Assembly: GCA_963763575.1 (NCBI GenBank)
Contig: CAVXPD010000004.1
Location: 186,001 to 250,000, forward strand
From: Bog-473 sp963763575
GTDB lineage: Bacteria > Actinomycetota > Acidimicrobiia > Acidimicrobiales > RAAP-2
Reading direction: 5' to 3'
DNA: 64,000 nucleotides
Part shown: piece by piece, positions 38,312-46,999 of the stretch
Layout: every line of letters starts with the position of its first letter
Position numbering within the stretch: position 1 is the stretch's first letter
Notes under the pieces: model-generated
Database searches by the model: none
Told to the model about the DNA's origin: nothing
Seen by the model: only the letters and a program-made list of their open reading frames with translations
Position numbers and translations under genes: made by a program

Positions 38312-39088
38312 TCACGCCTCCGCCTCCTCCGCTGCCGCGGCCACCGTCCCGGTGCGCAGGGACGCGAGCAGCGCACCGGCCGTGACCGCCGCGGTCTCCG
38401 CCCGCAGCACGCTCAGCCCGAACCCGACGGTCGGCAGCCCCGAGGCCAGTTCACCGCTGCTCCATCCGCCTTCGGGCCCGACCGCGACGACGCGCCGGGC
38501 GATGGTGGGCCGGTCGCCGCTCAGTTGGGCGAGGACCACCTCGTCGGGCGCGCCGAGCGTGGGCAGCTGGTCGAAGCGCACCGTGTCGCCCACCTCGGGA
38601 AGCCAGACGCGCCGGCACTGCGCGGCCGCCTCACGAGCGACTCGGCGCAGGCGCTCCACCGTCGCCTTGCCCCGCACGCCGCTCCAGCGCACCACGCTGC
38701 GCTCGCTCAGCAGCGGCACGATGCGGTCGATACCGAGCTCGGTCAGCTTCTGGACGACCCACTCGGGTCGCTCCCCCTTGACGGGTGCGAAGACCACGGT
38801 CAGTGCCGGCTTCGCCGGGGCCTCGAACTGCACGCTGCCGTCACCGCCCACACCGGCGTCTCCCCGCAGAGGCTCGAGCTCGGCCTCGCCCCGCCAGCGG
38901 GCCCGCACCCAACGGCCCCCGCCGTCGGAGGCGATCACCTCCTCCCCCGGGCGAAGCCGGAGCACGCTTCCCAGGTGGTGCGCGTCGTCGTCGGCCAGCA
39001 CGGGACGGGCCGGCTCGTCCACGAAGACCTGGGCCGCGGCGGCGGCGCGGACGGCGATCGCGGCGTAGGACGGGCCGGTACTAGCCAA
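38312..39088 (-). CDS. rsmE: 16S rRNA m3U1498 methyltransferase RsmE
   Basis: 258 residues if translation begins at the TTG at 39088, which overlaps the dnaJ stop; the frame stays open further 5' only inside dnaJ. The N-terminal PUA-like part has DDAHHLGSVLRLRPGEEV. The SPOUT methyltransferase part follows with KGERPEWVVQKLTELGIDRI, SERSVVRW and the SAM knot VAVGPEGGWSSGEL and LSVLRAETAAV. It methylates U1498 of 16S rRNA. Coupling to dnaJ is a common actinobacterial order. Confidence 0.92.
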   Translation of the reverse strand: MASTGPSYAAIAVRAAAAAQVFVDEPARPVLADDDAHHLGSVLRLRPGEEVIASDGGGRWVRARWRGEAELEPLRGDAGVGGDGSVQFEAPAKPALTVVFAPVKGERPEWVVQKLTELGIDRIVPLLSERSVVRWSGVRGKATVERLRRVAREAAAQCRRVWLPEVGDTVRFDQLPTLGAPDEVVLAQLSGDRPTIARRVVAVGPEGGWSSGELASGLPTVGFGLSVLRAETAAVTAGALLASLRTGTVAAAAEEAEA

Positions 39089-40229
39089 AGGCGGAACGGA
39101 TGCGCGAAAACACGCCCTCGCCGTGCCCGTGTGCGTGGGCGCCATGCGGTGAGACCTCCTCGCCGCGGGCGGCTGCGAACTGCCGCAGCTGCTCCTCCTG
39201 CTCCGGCGTCAGGTCGGTGGGCGTCCGGACCAGCACATGCACGAACAGGTCACCGCGACCACGGCCGCGCAGGTGCGGCACGCCGAGCCCCCGGATGCGC
39301 TCGACGTGCCCGTGCTGGGTCCCCGGCGCCACCGCGACCCGCTGCGGCCCGTCGAGGGACTCGACCGCGAGCTCGGCGCCCAGTGTCGCCTGGGCCATGG
39401 TCACCTCGAGCGTGGTGCTCAGGTGGTCGCCCTGGCGTTCGAAGCGCGGATCGGGCGCCACGGCGAGATGCACGAAGAGCGAGCCGCTCGGCGCACCGCG
39501 TTGCCCGGCGGCGCCGCGCCCGGCCAGCCGCAACGTGGAACCGTCCTCGACGCCGGCCGGCACCTCGACGGTGAACGCGCTCTCTTCCATACGCCGCCCC
39601 TCGCCGCCGCAGCCGTCGCAGGGGTTCGGGATCATGTCGCCGGTACCGCCACAGCGCGAGCACGCGACGCTCGTCACCACCTGACCGAGCAGCGACTGGC
39701 GGACGCGGCGCAGCTCGCCGGTGCCGTCACAATCGGGGCACGTCACCGGCTCGGTCCCCGGGGCTGTGCCCCGTCCGCCGCAAGTGGCGCACGCGGCCGG
39801 CAGGCGCACAGAGATCTCCTTGCGGCACCCGAAGACGGCTTCGGAGAACTCCAGGCCGATCCGGACCTCCGCGTCGGCGCCGGGTTGCGGGCCGTGCCGG
39901 TAGCTGCCCATCCCCGACATCTGGCCGAAGAAGGCCTCAAAGATGTCGCTCAGTCCTCCTTCGAACCCGAATCCGCCAGCACCCTGCGAGCCGAAGACGC
40001 CCTCGGGGCCGTAGCGGTCGTAGCGGGCGCGGCGCTCGGGGTCGCGTAGCACCTCGTAGGCGACGGTCACCTGCTTGAAGCGGGCCTCGGCCTCGGGGTC
40101 GCCATGGTTGGTGTCGGGATGCAGCTCACGGGCGCGCGCCCGGTAGGCGCGCTTGATCTCTTCCTCGCCGGCGTCGCGGCGCACCCCGAGCAGCTCGTAG
40201 AAGTCGCCGATCTCGTCAGTGACCGACAT
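39081..40229 (-). CDS. dnaJ: Molecular chaperone DnaJ
   Basis: 382 residues, with ribosome site ggagggg before the ATG. The J domain (about residues 10-75) contains HPD in ARELHPDTN. A Gly/Phe linker follows (GSQGAGGFGFEGG). The zinc domain has four repeats CATCGGRG, CPDCDGTG, CSRCGGTG and CDGCGGEG, and the substrate-binding C-terminal domains and a His-rich tail end the protein. It overlaps the end of hrcA by 14 nt, so it is under CIRCE/HrcA control. It is the HrcA-linked DnaJ, which suggests another copy with dnaK elsewhere. Confidence 0.96.
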   Translation of the reverse strand: MSVTDEIGDFYELLGVRRDAGEEEIKRAYRARARELHPDTNHGDPEAEARFKQVTVAYEVLRDPERRARYDRYGPEGVFGSQGAGGFGFEGGLSDIFEAFFGQMSGMGSYRHGPQPGADAEVRIGLEFSEAVFGCRKEISVRLPAACATCGGRGTAPGTEPVTCPDCDGTGELRRVRQSLLGQVVTSVACSRCGGTGDMIPNPCDGCGGEGRRMEESAFTVEVPAGVEDGSTLRLAGRGAAGQRGAPSGSLFVHLAVAPDPRFERQGDHLSTTLEVTMAQATLGAELAVESLDGPQRVAVAPGTQHGHVERIRGLGVPHLRGRGRGDLFVHVLVRTPTDLTPEQEEQLRQFAAARGEEVSPHGAHAHGHGEGVFSRIRSAFG

Positions 40230-41289
40230 CGTGCCCCTCCGCGAGATGCTCTCCGAGCCGTTCTCCCACGACGTGCACGGCGGCCATCGTGCGCGGGTAG
40301 TCCATGCGCGTCGGGCCCAACAGGCCCACCGCGCCCAGGTCCAACCCGTCGACGAGGACCGGCGCCACCACGACGGCGCACGACGACAGCGGCTCGAACC
40401 CGTGCTCGGTGCCGATGGCGACCGACCACCCTCGGCTAAGGACGTCACGCAGGAGCGAGACCACCACCAGCTGCTGTTCGAGGATGCCCAGCACCGATCG
40501 CACGGTCTCGACCGCTTCGAACGACTCGGCGAGCCGCGACGGACCGCCGACGAACACCTGGTCCGTCTCGATGGCGCCCTCCATCGAATCGAGGGCACGG
40601 CGGGCCGCGGTGACTAGACCGTCGACCGCTGTCGAACTGCTCGACGGCACCGCCCACGGGCTCGAGAGCGTCCGCCCGACCAGGTGTGAGGCGAGCTGCG
40701 AGCCGGCGGCGGCGAGGGTCTCGTCCGACACCTCGGAGTCAAGGTCGATGGTGCGCTTCTCGACCGCTCCGTCGGAGAGGACGACGACGACCAACGCATG
40801 GAGCGGCGTCAGGCCGACCAGTTGGACGGAGCGGATGGTGGCGGACTCGTGGGACGGACCCACCACCACCGCCGCGTAGGACGTCAGCTCCGACAGGAGG
40901 CCGGTGGCGCGCTCGAGGACGGTCTCGATCTCGCCATGCACGTGGTCGAAGAACTGGGAGACCTGGCGGCGCTGGACCGGGCCCAGCACGCCGGGTGCCG
41001 TCAGGTGGTCGACGAAGAAGCGGTACCCCTTGTCCGTGGGGATCCGGCCGGCGCTCGTGTGGGGCTGCACGAGGTAGCCCTCGCGTTCGAGGGCCACCAT
41101 CTCGGACCGCACGGTGGCCGAAGACACCCGGACCCCGCGTGCGGTGGCGACGTGCGACGAACCGACGGGCTCGGCGGTCCCGATGTACTGGTTGACCACC
41201 GCCTCCAAGATGGCGGCGCGGCGCGCGTTCAGCTCGTGCCCCTCACCGCTCGCGTCGGTTGGGTCGGTCGGATCAGCGTTGGGTGTCAT
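40216..41289 (-). CDS. hrcA: Heat-inducible transcription repressor HrcA
   Basis: 357 residues from the ATG at 41289. The winged helix comprises LNARRAAILEAVVNQYIGTA, EPVGSSHVA and VSSATVRSEMVALEREGYL; the signature QPHTSAGRIPTDKGYRFFVD follows. The GAF-like and dimerisation parts are in the C-terminal two thirds (LVDGLDLGAVGLLGPTRMDY). HrcA binds CIRCE and represses until heat shock; a near-perfect CIRCE lies 7 nt before this start. First gene of the operon with dnaJ. Confidence 0.96.
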   Translation of the reverse strand: MTPNADPTDPTDASGEGHELNARRAAILEAVVNQYIGTAEPVGSSHVATARGVRVSSATVRSEMVALEREGYLVQPHTSAGRIPTDKGYRFFVDHLTAPGVLGPVQRRQVSQFFDHVHGEIETVLERATGLLSELTSYAAVVVGPSHESATIRSVQLVGLTPLHALVVVVLSDGAVEKRTIDLDSEVSDETLAAAGSQLASHLVGRTLSSPWAVPSSSSTAVDGLVTAARRALDSMEGAIETDQVFVGGPSRLAESFEAVETVRSVLGILEQQLVVVSLLRDVLSRGWSVAIGTEHGFEPLSSCAVVVAPVLVDGLDLGAVGLLGPTRMDYPRTMAAVHVVGERLGEHLAEGHDVGH

Positions 41290-41296
41290 GGCGTGC

Positions 41297-41323
41297 CTAG
41301 CACTCAAGTTTACCGAGTGCCAG
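41297..41323. promoter_or_regulatory. CIRCE element (HrcA operator)
   Basis: The left half CTAGCACTC (41297-41305), a nine-base spacer and the right half GAGTGCCAG (41315-41323) match the CIRCE consensus TTAGCACTC-N9-GAGTGCTAA in all core positions. It lies 7 nt upstream of hrcA, so HrcA should autoregulate hrcA-dnaJ and the genes behind. Confidence 0.93.
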
Positions 41324-41385
41324 CGCCTCCTCACCGGCCGGGCGGCGCCGGGCCGGGGGCGACCACCCGGAGCTGGCCTCCTGGC

Positions 41386-43203
41386 CTAGTCGTCCCCCAG
41401 GCGCAGCGCCGAGATGAACGCCTCCTGCGGCACCTCGACGCGCCCGATGTTCTTCATCCGCTTCTTACCTTCCTTCTGCCGCTCGAGCAGCTTCCGCTTG
41501 CGGGTGATGTCGCCGCCGTAGCACTTGGCCAGGACGTCCTTGCGCTTCGCCTTCACCGTCTCGCGGGCGACGATGCGGCCGCCGATCGCAGCCTGGATCG
41601 GCACGTCGAACAGCTGGCGCGGGATCAGGCCCCGCAGCTTCTCGGCCATCTTGCGCCCGTAGGTGTCGGCTGATCCCCGGTGCACGATGGTCGAGAAGGC
41701 GTCGACGGGGGTGTGGTTGATGAGGACGTCGACCCGTACGAGGTTGGCGGTGGCGTATCCCTCGGGCTCGTAGTCGAGGCTGGCGTAGCCCTTGGTCCGG
41801 CTCTTGAGCTGGTCGAAGAAGTCGATGACCACCTCGGCCAGCGGCAGCGAGTAGACGAGCTCGACCCGCTCGGGCGAGAGGTACTCCATGCGGCTCATCT
41901 CGCCGCGCCGCCCCTGGCACAGCTCCATCACCGTGCCCGTGTACTCGCTCGGTGTGATGATGGTGGCAGAGAGCATGGGCTCGTCGATGTGGTCGATACG
42001 GCTGGCGTCGGGCAGCTCGGTCGGGTTGTCGACGTCGACCTCGCCGCCGTCGGTCAAAAAGGCGCGGTACTCGACGCTCGGCGCCGTGGCGATCAGCGAC
42101 AGGTCGAATTCGCGCTCGAGGCGCTCGCGCACGATCTCCATGTGGAGGAGACCGAGGAACCCGCAGCGAAAGCCGATGCCCAGGGCGTGCGAGGTCTCCG
42201 GCTCGAAGGTGAAGCTGGCATCGTTGAGCTTCAGCTTGTCCAGGGCGTCTCGCAGCGCAGGCAGCTCGTCGCCGTCGACCGGGTAGAGCCCGCAGAAAAC
42301 CATCGGCTTGGGGTCGCGGTATCCGGTCAGGGCCTCGGTCGCGCCGCCGACCGCCGTCGTCACCGTCTCGCCTGACCGGGCCTCGCCGACGTCCTTGATC
42401 CCGGCGATGAGATAACCGACCTGGCCCGGGCCGAGACCCTCGACCGCCACCGCCTCGGGCGTGCGCATCCCGATCTCCTCGACGTCGTGCACCGCGTTGG
42501 CCTGGATGAAGCGCAGCCGGGCACCGGCGCGCAGCGTGCCGTCCACGATCCGGATCGAGCTCACGACCCCGCGGTACTGGTCGTAGGAGGAGTCGAAGAT
42601 CAGCGCGCGCAAGGGAGCGTCGACCTCGCCTCTGGGGGGCGGGATGCGGTCGATGATCGCATCGAGCAGCTCGGGAACGCCCTGCCCGGTCTTGGCCGAG
42701 ATGTGCAGGATGTCCTCGGCCGGCAGGCCGAGCACGTGCTCGATCTCGAGCGCGCTGCGCACCGGGTCCGCCGCCGGCAAGTCGATCTTGTTGAGCACCG
42801 GCACGATCTCCAGGTCGTTCTCGATGGCCTGGTAGCAGTTGGCCAGCGTCTGTGCCTGAATCCCCTGGCTCGCGTCCACCAGTAGGACCGCCCCTTCGCA
42901 CGCCGCCAGCGACCGCGACACCTCGTAGCCGAAGTCGACGTGACCGGGGGTGTCGATGAGGTGCAGCACATAGCCGTTGTGCACGACACGCACGTTTTGT
43001 GCCTTGATGGTGATGCCCCGCTCCCGCTCGATGTCCATGGAATCGAGGTACTGCTCTCGCATCAGGCGCGGGTCCACGGCCCCGGTGATCTCGAGGATGC
43101 GGTCCGACAGCGTCGACTTGCCGTGGTCGACGTGGCTGATGATGGAGAAATTGCGGATGCGCTCGACCGCAACGGGTCCGGTGGGGGTTGCGGCAGGAGG
43201 CAC
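41386..43203 (-). CDS. lepA: Elongation factor 4 (LepA)
   Basis: 605 residues from the GTG at 43203; the frame stays open another 45 codons, but they are Pro-rich and not part of the family. The G domain has SHVDHGKSTLSDRI, RGITIKAQ, LIDTPGHVDFGYEVSRSL and LNKIDLPAADP. Domain II, EF-G-like domain III, and the LepA-specific C-terminal domain (RKMAEKLRGLIPRQLFDVPIQAAIG, KAKRKDVLAKCYGGDITRKRK) follow. It back-translocates stalled ribosomes. It is followed, after 96 nt that hold CIRCE, by hrcA in the same direction. Confidence 0.96.
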   Translation of the reverse strand: MPPAATPTGPVAVERIRNFSIISHVDHGKSTLSDRILEITGAVDPRLMREQYLDSMDIERERGITIKAQNVRVVHNGYVLHLIDTPGHVDFGYEVSRSLAACEGAVLLVDASQGIQAQTLANCYQAIENDLEIVPVLNKIDLPAADPVRSALEIEHVLGLPAEDILHISAKTGQGVPELLDAIIDRIPPPRGEVDAPLRALIFDSSYDQYRGVVSSIRIVDGTLRAGARLRFIQANAVHDVEEIGMRTPEAVAVEGLGPGQVGYLIAGIKDVGEARSGETVTTAVGGATEALTGYRDPKPMVFCGLYPVDGDELPALRDALDKLKLNDASFTFEPETSHALGIGFRCGFLGLLHMEIVRERLEREFDLSLIATAPSVEYRAFLTDGGEVDVDNPTELPDASRIDHIDEPMLSATIITPSEYTGTVMELCQGRRGEMSRMEYLSPERVELVYSLPLAEVVIDFFDQLKSRTKGYASLDYEPEGYATANLVRVDVLINHTPVDAFSTIVHRGSADTYGRKMAEKLRGLIPRQLFDVPIQAAIGGRIVARETVKAKRKDVLAKCYGGDITRKRKLLERQKEGKKRMKNIGRVEVPQEAFISALRLGDD

Positions 43204-43382
43204 GGTCCGTCGATCGTACCGGTCCCGTCGCGGCCTCCCGGTCGCCTGGCCAGGGAACTTGGGCTCGGCGGGCGGTGAAGGCGCCGCCGTGGGAGGGCGG
43301 CCACCTGCTAGAGTTGTTTCCCGCACCGGTGGGCTCACGCTCCGCCCTGCCCCCCTTTTTCGAAACCATCGAGGATCCTCAC

Positions 43383-43658
43383 GTGGCCAACATCAAGAGC
43401 CAGATAAAGCGGAACCGTCAGAACGAGAAGCGCCGGCTGCGCAACAAGTCGGTCCGCGCCGAGATGCGGACCCGCTCGAAGTCGGCCCTAGTGGCCGCCG
43501 AGATCGGGGACGAGGACAGCGCCGAGCTTCTGCGGCTGGCCGTCAAGCGGATCGACAAGGCCGCGGCCCAAGGCGTGATCCACAAGAACGCGGCGGCGAA
43601 CCACAAGTCGCGCCTGGTCCGCCGGATCACGGCCATCGAGGCAGAAGCCGCCGAATAA
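43383..43658 (+). CDS. rpsT: 30S ribosomal protein S20
   Basis: 91 residues from a GTG (VANIKSQIKRNRQNEKRRLR), a basic helical protein with the S20 pattern NKSVRAEMRTRSKSA and GVIHKNAAANHKSRLVRRI. It binds 16S rRNA in the body of the small subunit. It diverges from lepA, a widely conserved arrangement; the 179-nt gap should hold both promoters (tagagt at 43309-43314 could be its -10). Confidence 0.96.
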   Translation: MANIKSQIKRNRQNEKRRLRNKSVRAEMRTRSKSALVAAEIGDEDSAELLRLAVKRIDKAAAQGVIHKNAAANHKSRLVRRITAIEAEAAE

Positions 43659-43709
43659 GAGGCGATCCGTTCGGCCGAGGAGGAGCGCCGAGCAGGGCAG
43701 ATCCGAGGA

Positions 43710-44882
43710 CTACGCCGGCTCAGTGGTTGTCTTCAGCGCCACCTGCCTCCTCCGGGTCCGCAACCATCGCTGGGCGGGTTCTTCGACGAAACGCCAAGAC
43801 AACTCGGCCAGCGTCAAGGCGAGGGTGACGACCACCACCGTTTGGACCGACGGGGCCAGCCCAGCGGACCACATGGTCAGCGGGAAGCTCCACAAGTAGA
43901 CGGCATAGGAGCGTCGGCCGAGCCAACGCACGGGCCGCCATCCAAGCCAGGTGGCGGCACCCCCGCCCTGGCAGAGCACGCACACGATGATCGCGGCGGC
44001 GCCAACGGCTGTCGTCAACATTCCGCCGCGGGCGGCCAACCAGCCGTGCTCGTCGAGGTTGCGACTTGCGAGGCCCAAGACCGCCAGTCCGGCCACGCCG
44101 ACTGCCGTCGCGACCCTTCTCGGGAGGCGAACGAGCCCGTGGACCCAACACATGGCTAACAGCGCGCCCAGCAACAGCTGCTGGGCCCTCGATTCGGTGC
44201 CGTAGTACGACCACGCATATGTGTGGGCCGGTGATTGGAGGGCCGTGACGATCGCCGACGACACGATGAGTGCACCGGTCACGCCGAGCATCGTTGGCAG
44301 GCGAGTCCGCCGCAGCGCCAGGAGAAGCACCACCGGCCACACCAAGTAGAACTGCTCCTCGACCGAGAGCGACCACAAGTGGGCAAAGGCCAGGGGGAGC
44401 GGAGCGCCGGTGGCGGCCAGCCAGTTATACCCGTAGAGCGCAACGGCCAACAGCCCACGAAGGTTGACCCACGTGGGTACCGATGGGGCACTGGCAGGAT
44501 GGCCGACCGAGGTGTTGAAGACCCCACCACCGCCGGTCAGGGCCCAAAGCAGGACCCACGCCACCAAGAGGACGAGGAGCGCAGGCGCAAGACGGACGAC
44601 GCGACCAAACCAGAACCCTCGCAGTTCGGCCCAGGCGCTTCGGCGCCCACCCCCAGATCTCGAGCGCCGCAGGAGCAGAGAGGTCACGAGGAAACCGGAG
44701 AGCACGAAGAAGATGTCGACGCCGAGCGTCCCTCCCGGAACGACCGACACGGTCAGGGGCAGGTGGTACGCGACGACCAAGGCGACGGCGAGCCCCCGCA
44801 GGCCGTCGAGGGCACCGATGCGTTGCGACGACGGATCGCTCCCCTCGAACCCTGCCGCGGCGCGTGTCGGGACGAAGCGCAT
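43710..44882 (-). CDS. Membrane acyltransferase family 3 (OafA/YrhL-like)
   Basis: 390 residues with about ten hydrophobic helices. The N-terminal signature is IGALDGLRGLAVALVVAYHL, with the active-site His in AYHLP, followed by GGTLGVDIFFVLSGFLVTSLLL. The conserved LWSLSVEEQFYLVWPV precedes the mid-protein helices, and WRFVEEPAQRW ends the fold. Such enzymes transfer acyl groups to exported sugars or antibiotics. The substrate is unknown and there is no glycan operon around; it stands alone between rpsT and a PNPOx gene. Confidence 0.9.
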   Translation of the reverse strand: MRFVPTRAAAGFEGSDPSSQRIGALDGLRGLAVALVVAYHLPLTVSVVPGGTLGVDIFFVLSGFLVTSLLLRRSRSGGGRRSAWAELRGFWFGRVVRLAPALLVLLVAWVLLWALTGGGGVFNTSVGHPASAPSVPTWVNLRGLLAVALYGYNWLAATGAPLPLAFAHLWSLSVEEQFYLVWPVVLLLALRRTRLPTMLGVTGALIVSSAIVTALQSPAHTYAWSYYGTESRAQQLLLGALLAMCWVHGLVRLPRRVATAVGVAGLAVLGLASRNLDEHGWLAARGGMLTTAVGAAAIIVCVLCQGGGAATWLGWRPVRWLGRRSYAVYLWSFPLTMWSAGLAPSVQTVVVVTLALTLAELSWRFVEEPAQRWLRTRRRQVALKTTTEPA

Positions 44883-45115
44883 CGTCTCGAACCGGTGAGG
44901 AGAGCGTGAGCGAAGACATCAAATCGACATCGAGCATCCGTGCGCGCGGGGGCTGCCTGCGTGCGCTGGTCAACGAGTCCGATCTCTGTCGGAGGTCGCA
45001 GATTCAATATTCCCCATCCACCTGAACCAGGCCTGGGGATCATCTGAGTCGTCGGTGAGAATCCGTTTTCACCCCAGATGCGCACACAGATAACAACGCG
45101 TTGAGACGCCACCAT

Positions 45116-45625
45116 CTACCCGTCCAGGTGGAAGGTGAACATCTTCTGCGGCTCGATGCGCGCGCCCAGCGCGTCGATGTGGTCCAGCCAGGTCTCGAAG
45201 GCCCGACCCTGCTTGGGCAGGTACTCGTCGAGCATGGCCTGACGCAGCTCGTCGCCGCCGGGGTCGCGGAGGGGGAAGCACTCGGCCCGCCCGTGCACCG
45301 TCACGGCGAGGTCCTCGCCGGGCAGATGCGTCGCGCTCACGGCGGGGCGCGCCGCCAGGTGGCGCATGCGCACGGAGTCGGTGCCGGAGCTGAACCAGAA
45401 CGTGCCGTGCAGGAAGTAGCCGTCGACCGGGCCGGCCAGAGGACGCCCGTCGGCGGTCACCGTGGCGAGCACGAGGAGGCGCATCCCCTCCAGGCGCTCG
45501 GTGAGCTGCCGGGCGTCCAAGCGGCGCTCGTCGTCGAGGATGCTGCGCAGGTGCGGGCCGGCGCTCGCCATGGATTCGTCGAGCAGGGCCTGGAGTCGAC
45601 TGAGTTCTTGTGGTGTCTCGAGCAT
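45116..45625 (-). CDS. Pyridoxamine 5'-phosphate oxidase-fold flavin/F420-binding protein
   Basis: 169 residues with a split-barrel fold: LLVLATVTADGRPLAGPVDG and YFLHGTFWFSSGTDSVRMRH, followed by VSATHLPGEDLAVTVHGRAE. These are the FMN or F420 binding strands of this superfamily. The N-terminal 40 residues form a helix-rich start (PQELSRLQALLDESMA). No PLP-oxidase catalytic set is evident, so the reaction is unassigned. It diverges from an AraC-type regulator gene across 59 nt and could be its target. Confidence 0.8.
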   Translation of the reverse strand: MLETPQELSRLQALLDESMASAGPHLRSILDDERRLDARQLTERLEGMRLLVLATVTADGRPLAGPVDGYFLHGTFWFSSGTDSVRMRHLAARPAVSATHLPGEDLAVTVHGRAECFPLRDPGGDELRQAMLDEYLPKQGRAFETWLDHIDALGARIEPQKMFTFHLDG

Positions 45626-45684
45626 GTGCCCAGTCCAGCACCGGGGTGCTCGCCGGCCGCCGTCCGCGTGGAAGGCTGGACCCG

Positions 45685-46569
45685 ATGGCGGACGGACTCG
45701 TCCTCACCCGCCGGGTCACCGAGCGGGGGGTGCACGAATGGGCACAGCGCGCCGCCGGCCCACCATCGGCAGGGGTGGTGCGCGAGTACGTCGGCTACGA
45801 GGAATGGACCCGGGGCGGGTTCGCGCGCCGGGAGGTCGCCCGTTGCGGCGTCTCCCTCATCCTGGGCTTCGGCGACTCGATGGACGTCTTCGACGGCGAG
45901 ACGGAGGGAGAGCCACGCGGATTGCGCGCCTTCGTCGTGGGCAACCAGACGCACTCGAGCATGACGGGCGTGGCGGGCCACCAGCTCGGGGTCCAGGTCG
46001 AACTCACCGCCCCTGGAGCGCTGGCCCTCCTGGGCGACCTCGCCGCATTCAACGACACGGTGATCCCGCTCGACGACGCGCTCGGAGCTGACGGCCGGCG
46101 GCTGCTCGAGCAACTGGCGGATTCGCCGTCGTGGGAGGAGCGTCTGACCGTGCTCGACGTGTCCCTCGGTGGCCGTGCTCTGCCCGAGCTCTCCCCCGAA
46201 GTGACCTGGTTGCGCAGACAGCTCGTGTCTTCCAAGGGACAAGCCCGCGTCGAGCCGCTGATGGACGAGACGGGTCGGAGCCGCCGGTTCGTCACCGAGG
46301 CTTTCCGTCGCCAGCTCGGCCTCCCGCCGAAGACCTACGCGCGGCTGCAGCGATTCCGGTACGCCTCGGCGCTCTTGCTCGAGCCAGCCGAGGTGCCTTC
46401 CCTGGCCGACGTGGCCATGGCCGCCGGCTATTACGACCAATCGCACCTCACCCGCGAGTTCGCCGCGTTGGCCGGCATGACCCCGCGCACCTATGTGGCC
46501 GAGGCGGAGGCCGGTCCCGAGGTCAGGTTTGTCCAAGACAGCGAAGAGGTGCAGGGCTCACAGTGGTGA
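45685..46569 (+). CDS. AraC family transcriptional regulator
   Basis: 294 residues from the ATG at 45685. The N-terminal part (about 1-170) is a sensor domain with FVVGNQTHSSMTGVAGHQLG and VQVELTAPGALALLG; the C-terminal pair of helix-turn-helices has LRRQLVSSKGQARVEPLMDE, SRRFVTEAFRRQLGLPPKTY and PSLADVAMAAGYYDQSHLTR with FAALAGMTPRTY. The next gene, a VOC protein, starts 1 nt after the stop, so they form one unit. The likely target is the same VOC gene or the divergent PNPOx-like gene. Confidence 0.9.
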   Translation: MADGLVLTRRVTERGVHEWAQRAAGPPSAGVVREYVGYEEWTRGGFARREVARCGVSLILGFGDSMDVFDGETEGEPRGLRAFVVGNQTHSSMTGVAGHQLGVQVELTAPGALALLGDLAAFNDTVIPLDDALGADGRRLLEQLADSPSWEERLTVLDVSLGGRALPELSPEVTWLRRQLVSSKGQARVEPLMDETGRSRRFVTEAFRRQLGLPPKTYARLQRFRYASALLLEPAEVPSLADVAMAAGYYDQSHLTREFAALAGMTPRTYVAEAEAGPEVRFVQDSEEVQGSQW

Positions 46570-46570
46570 C

Positions 46571-46981
46571 ATGACCACGACCCCCGACACCACCGCCACG
46601 ACCACCGTCATCCCTGTGCTCGTCTACGAGGACATCGAGGCGGCCCACGACTTCCTCGTCGGCACGTTCGGCTTCACGTCCGGCGGAGTACACCGCGACG
46701 ACGACGGTACCGTCGTGCACGCCGAGGTGCGCGCCGGTGACGCCCCGATCTGGTTGCACCGGGTCACCGCGGAGCACGAGATGGCGTCGCCGAAGGGCGC
46801 GACGGGTTCGCACGGAGGCCTCGAGGTCCTGGTGCCCGACGTCGACGCGCACTTCGCCCGCGCCAAGGCCGCCGGCGCGGCCATCGACCGCGAGCCGGAG
46901 GACCAGGACTACGGGCTGCGCGAGTACGGCGCCCGCGACCCCGAGAACCACCGGTGGTGGTTCTCCTCAGCCCTCGGCTGA
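46571..46981 (+). CDS. VOC family (glyoxalase-like) protein
   Basis: 136 residues from the ATG at 46571, directly after the AraC stop. One VOC module pair: VIPVLVYEDIEAAHDFLVGT then GGLEVLVPDVDAHFARAKAA and YGARDPENHRWWFSSAL. This resembles the DUF1428/AraC-linked type, with the H/E metal-ligand pattern partly present (WLHRVTAEHEMASPKG). Function unknown; a toxin- or antibiotic-sequestering role is possible. Its 3' end converges on holA. Confidence 0.85.
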   Translation: MTTTPDTTATTTVIPVLVYEDIEAAHDFLVGTFGFTSGGVHRDDDGTVVHAEVRAGDAPIWLHRVTAEHEMASPKGATGSHGGLEVLVPDVDAHFARAKAAGAAIDREPEDQDYGLREYGARDPENHRWWFSSALG

Positions 46982-46999
46982 CGCCCGTCGGGGGCCCGG

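Noticed and set aside
41465..43369. A 634-codon minus-strand frame overlapping lepA
   Set aside because: It is the shifted frame of lepA, rich in Arg/Pro, without motifs, while the lepA frame carries every G-domain box.
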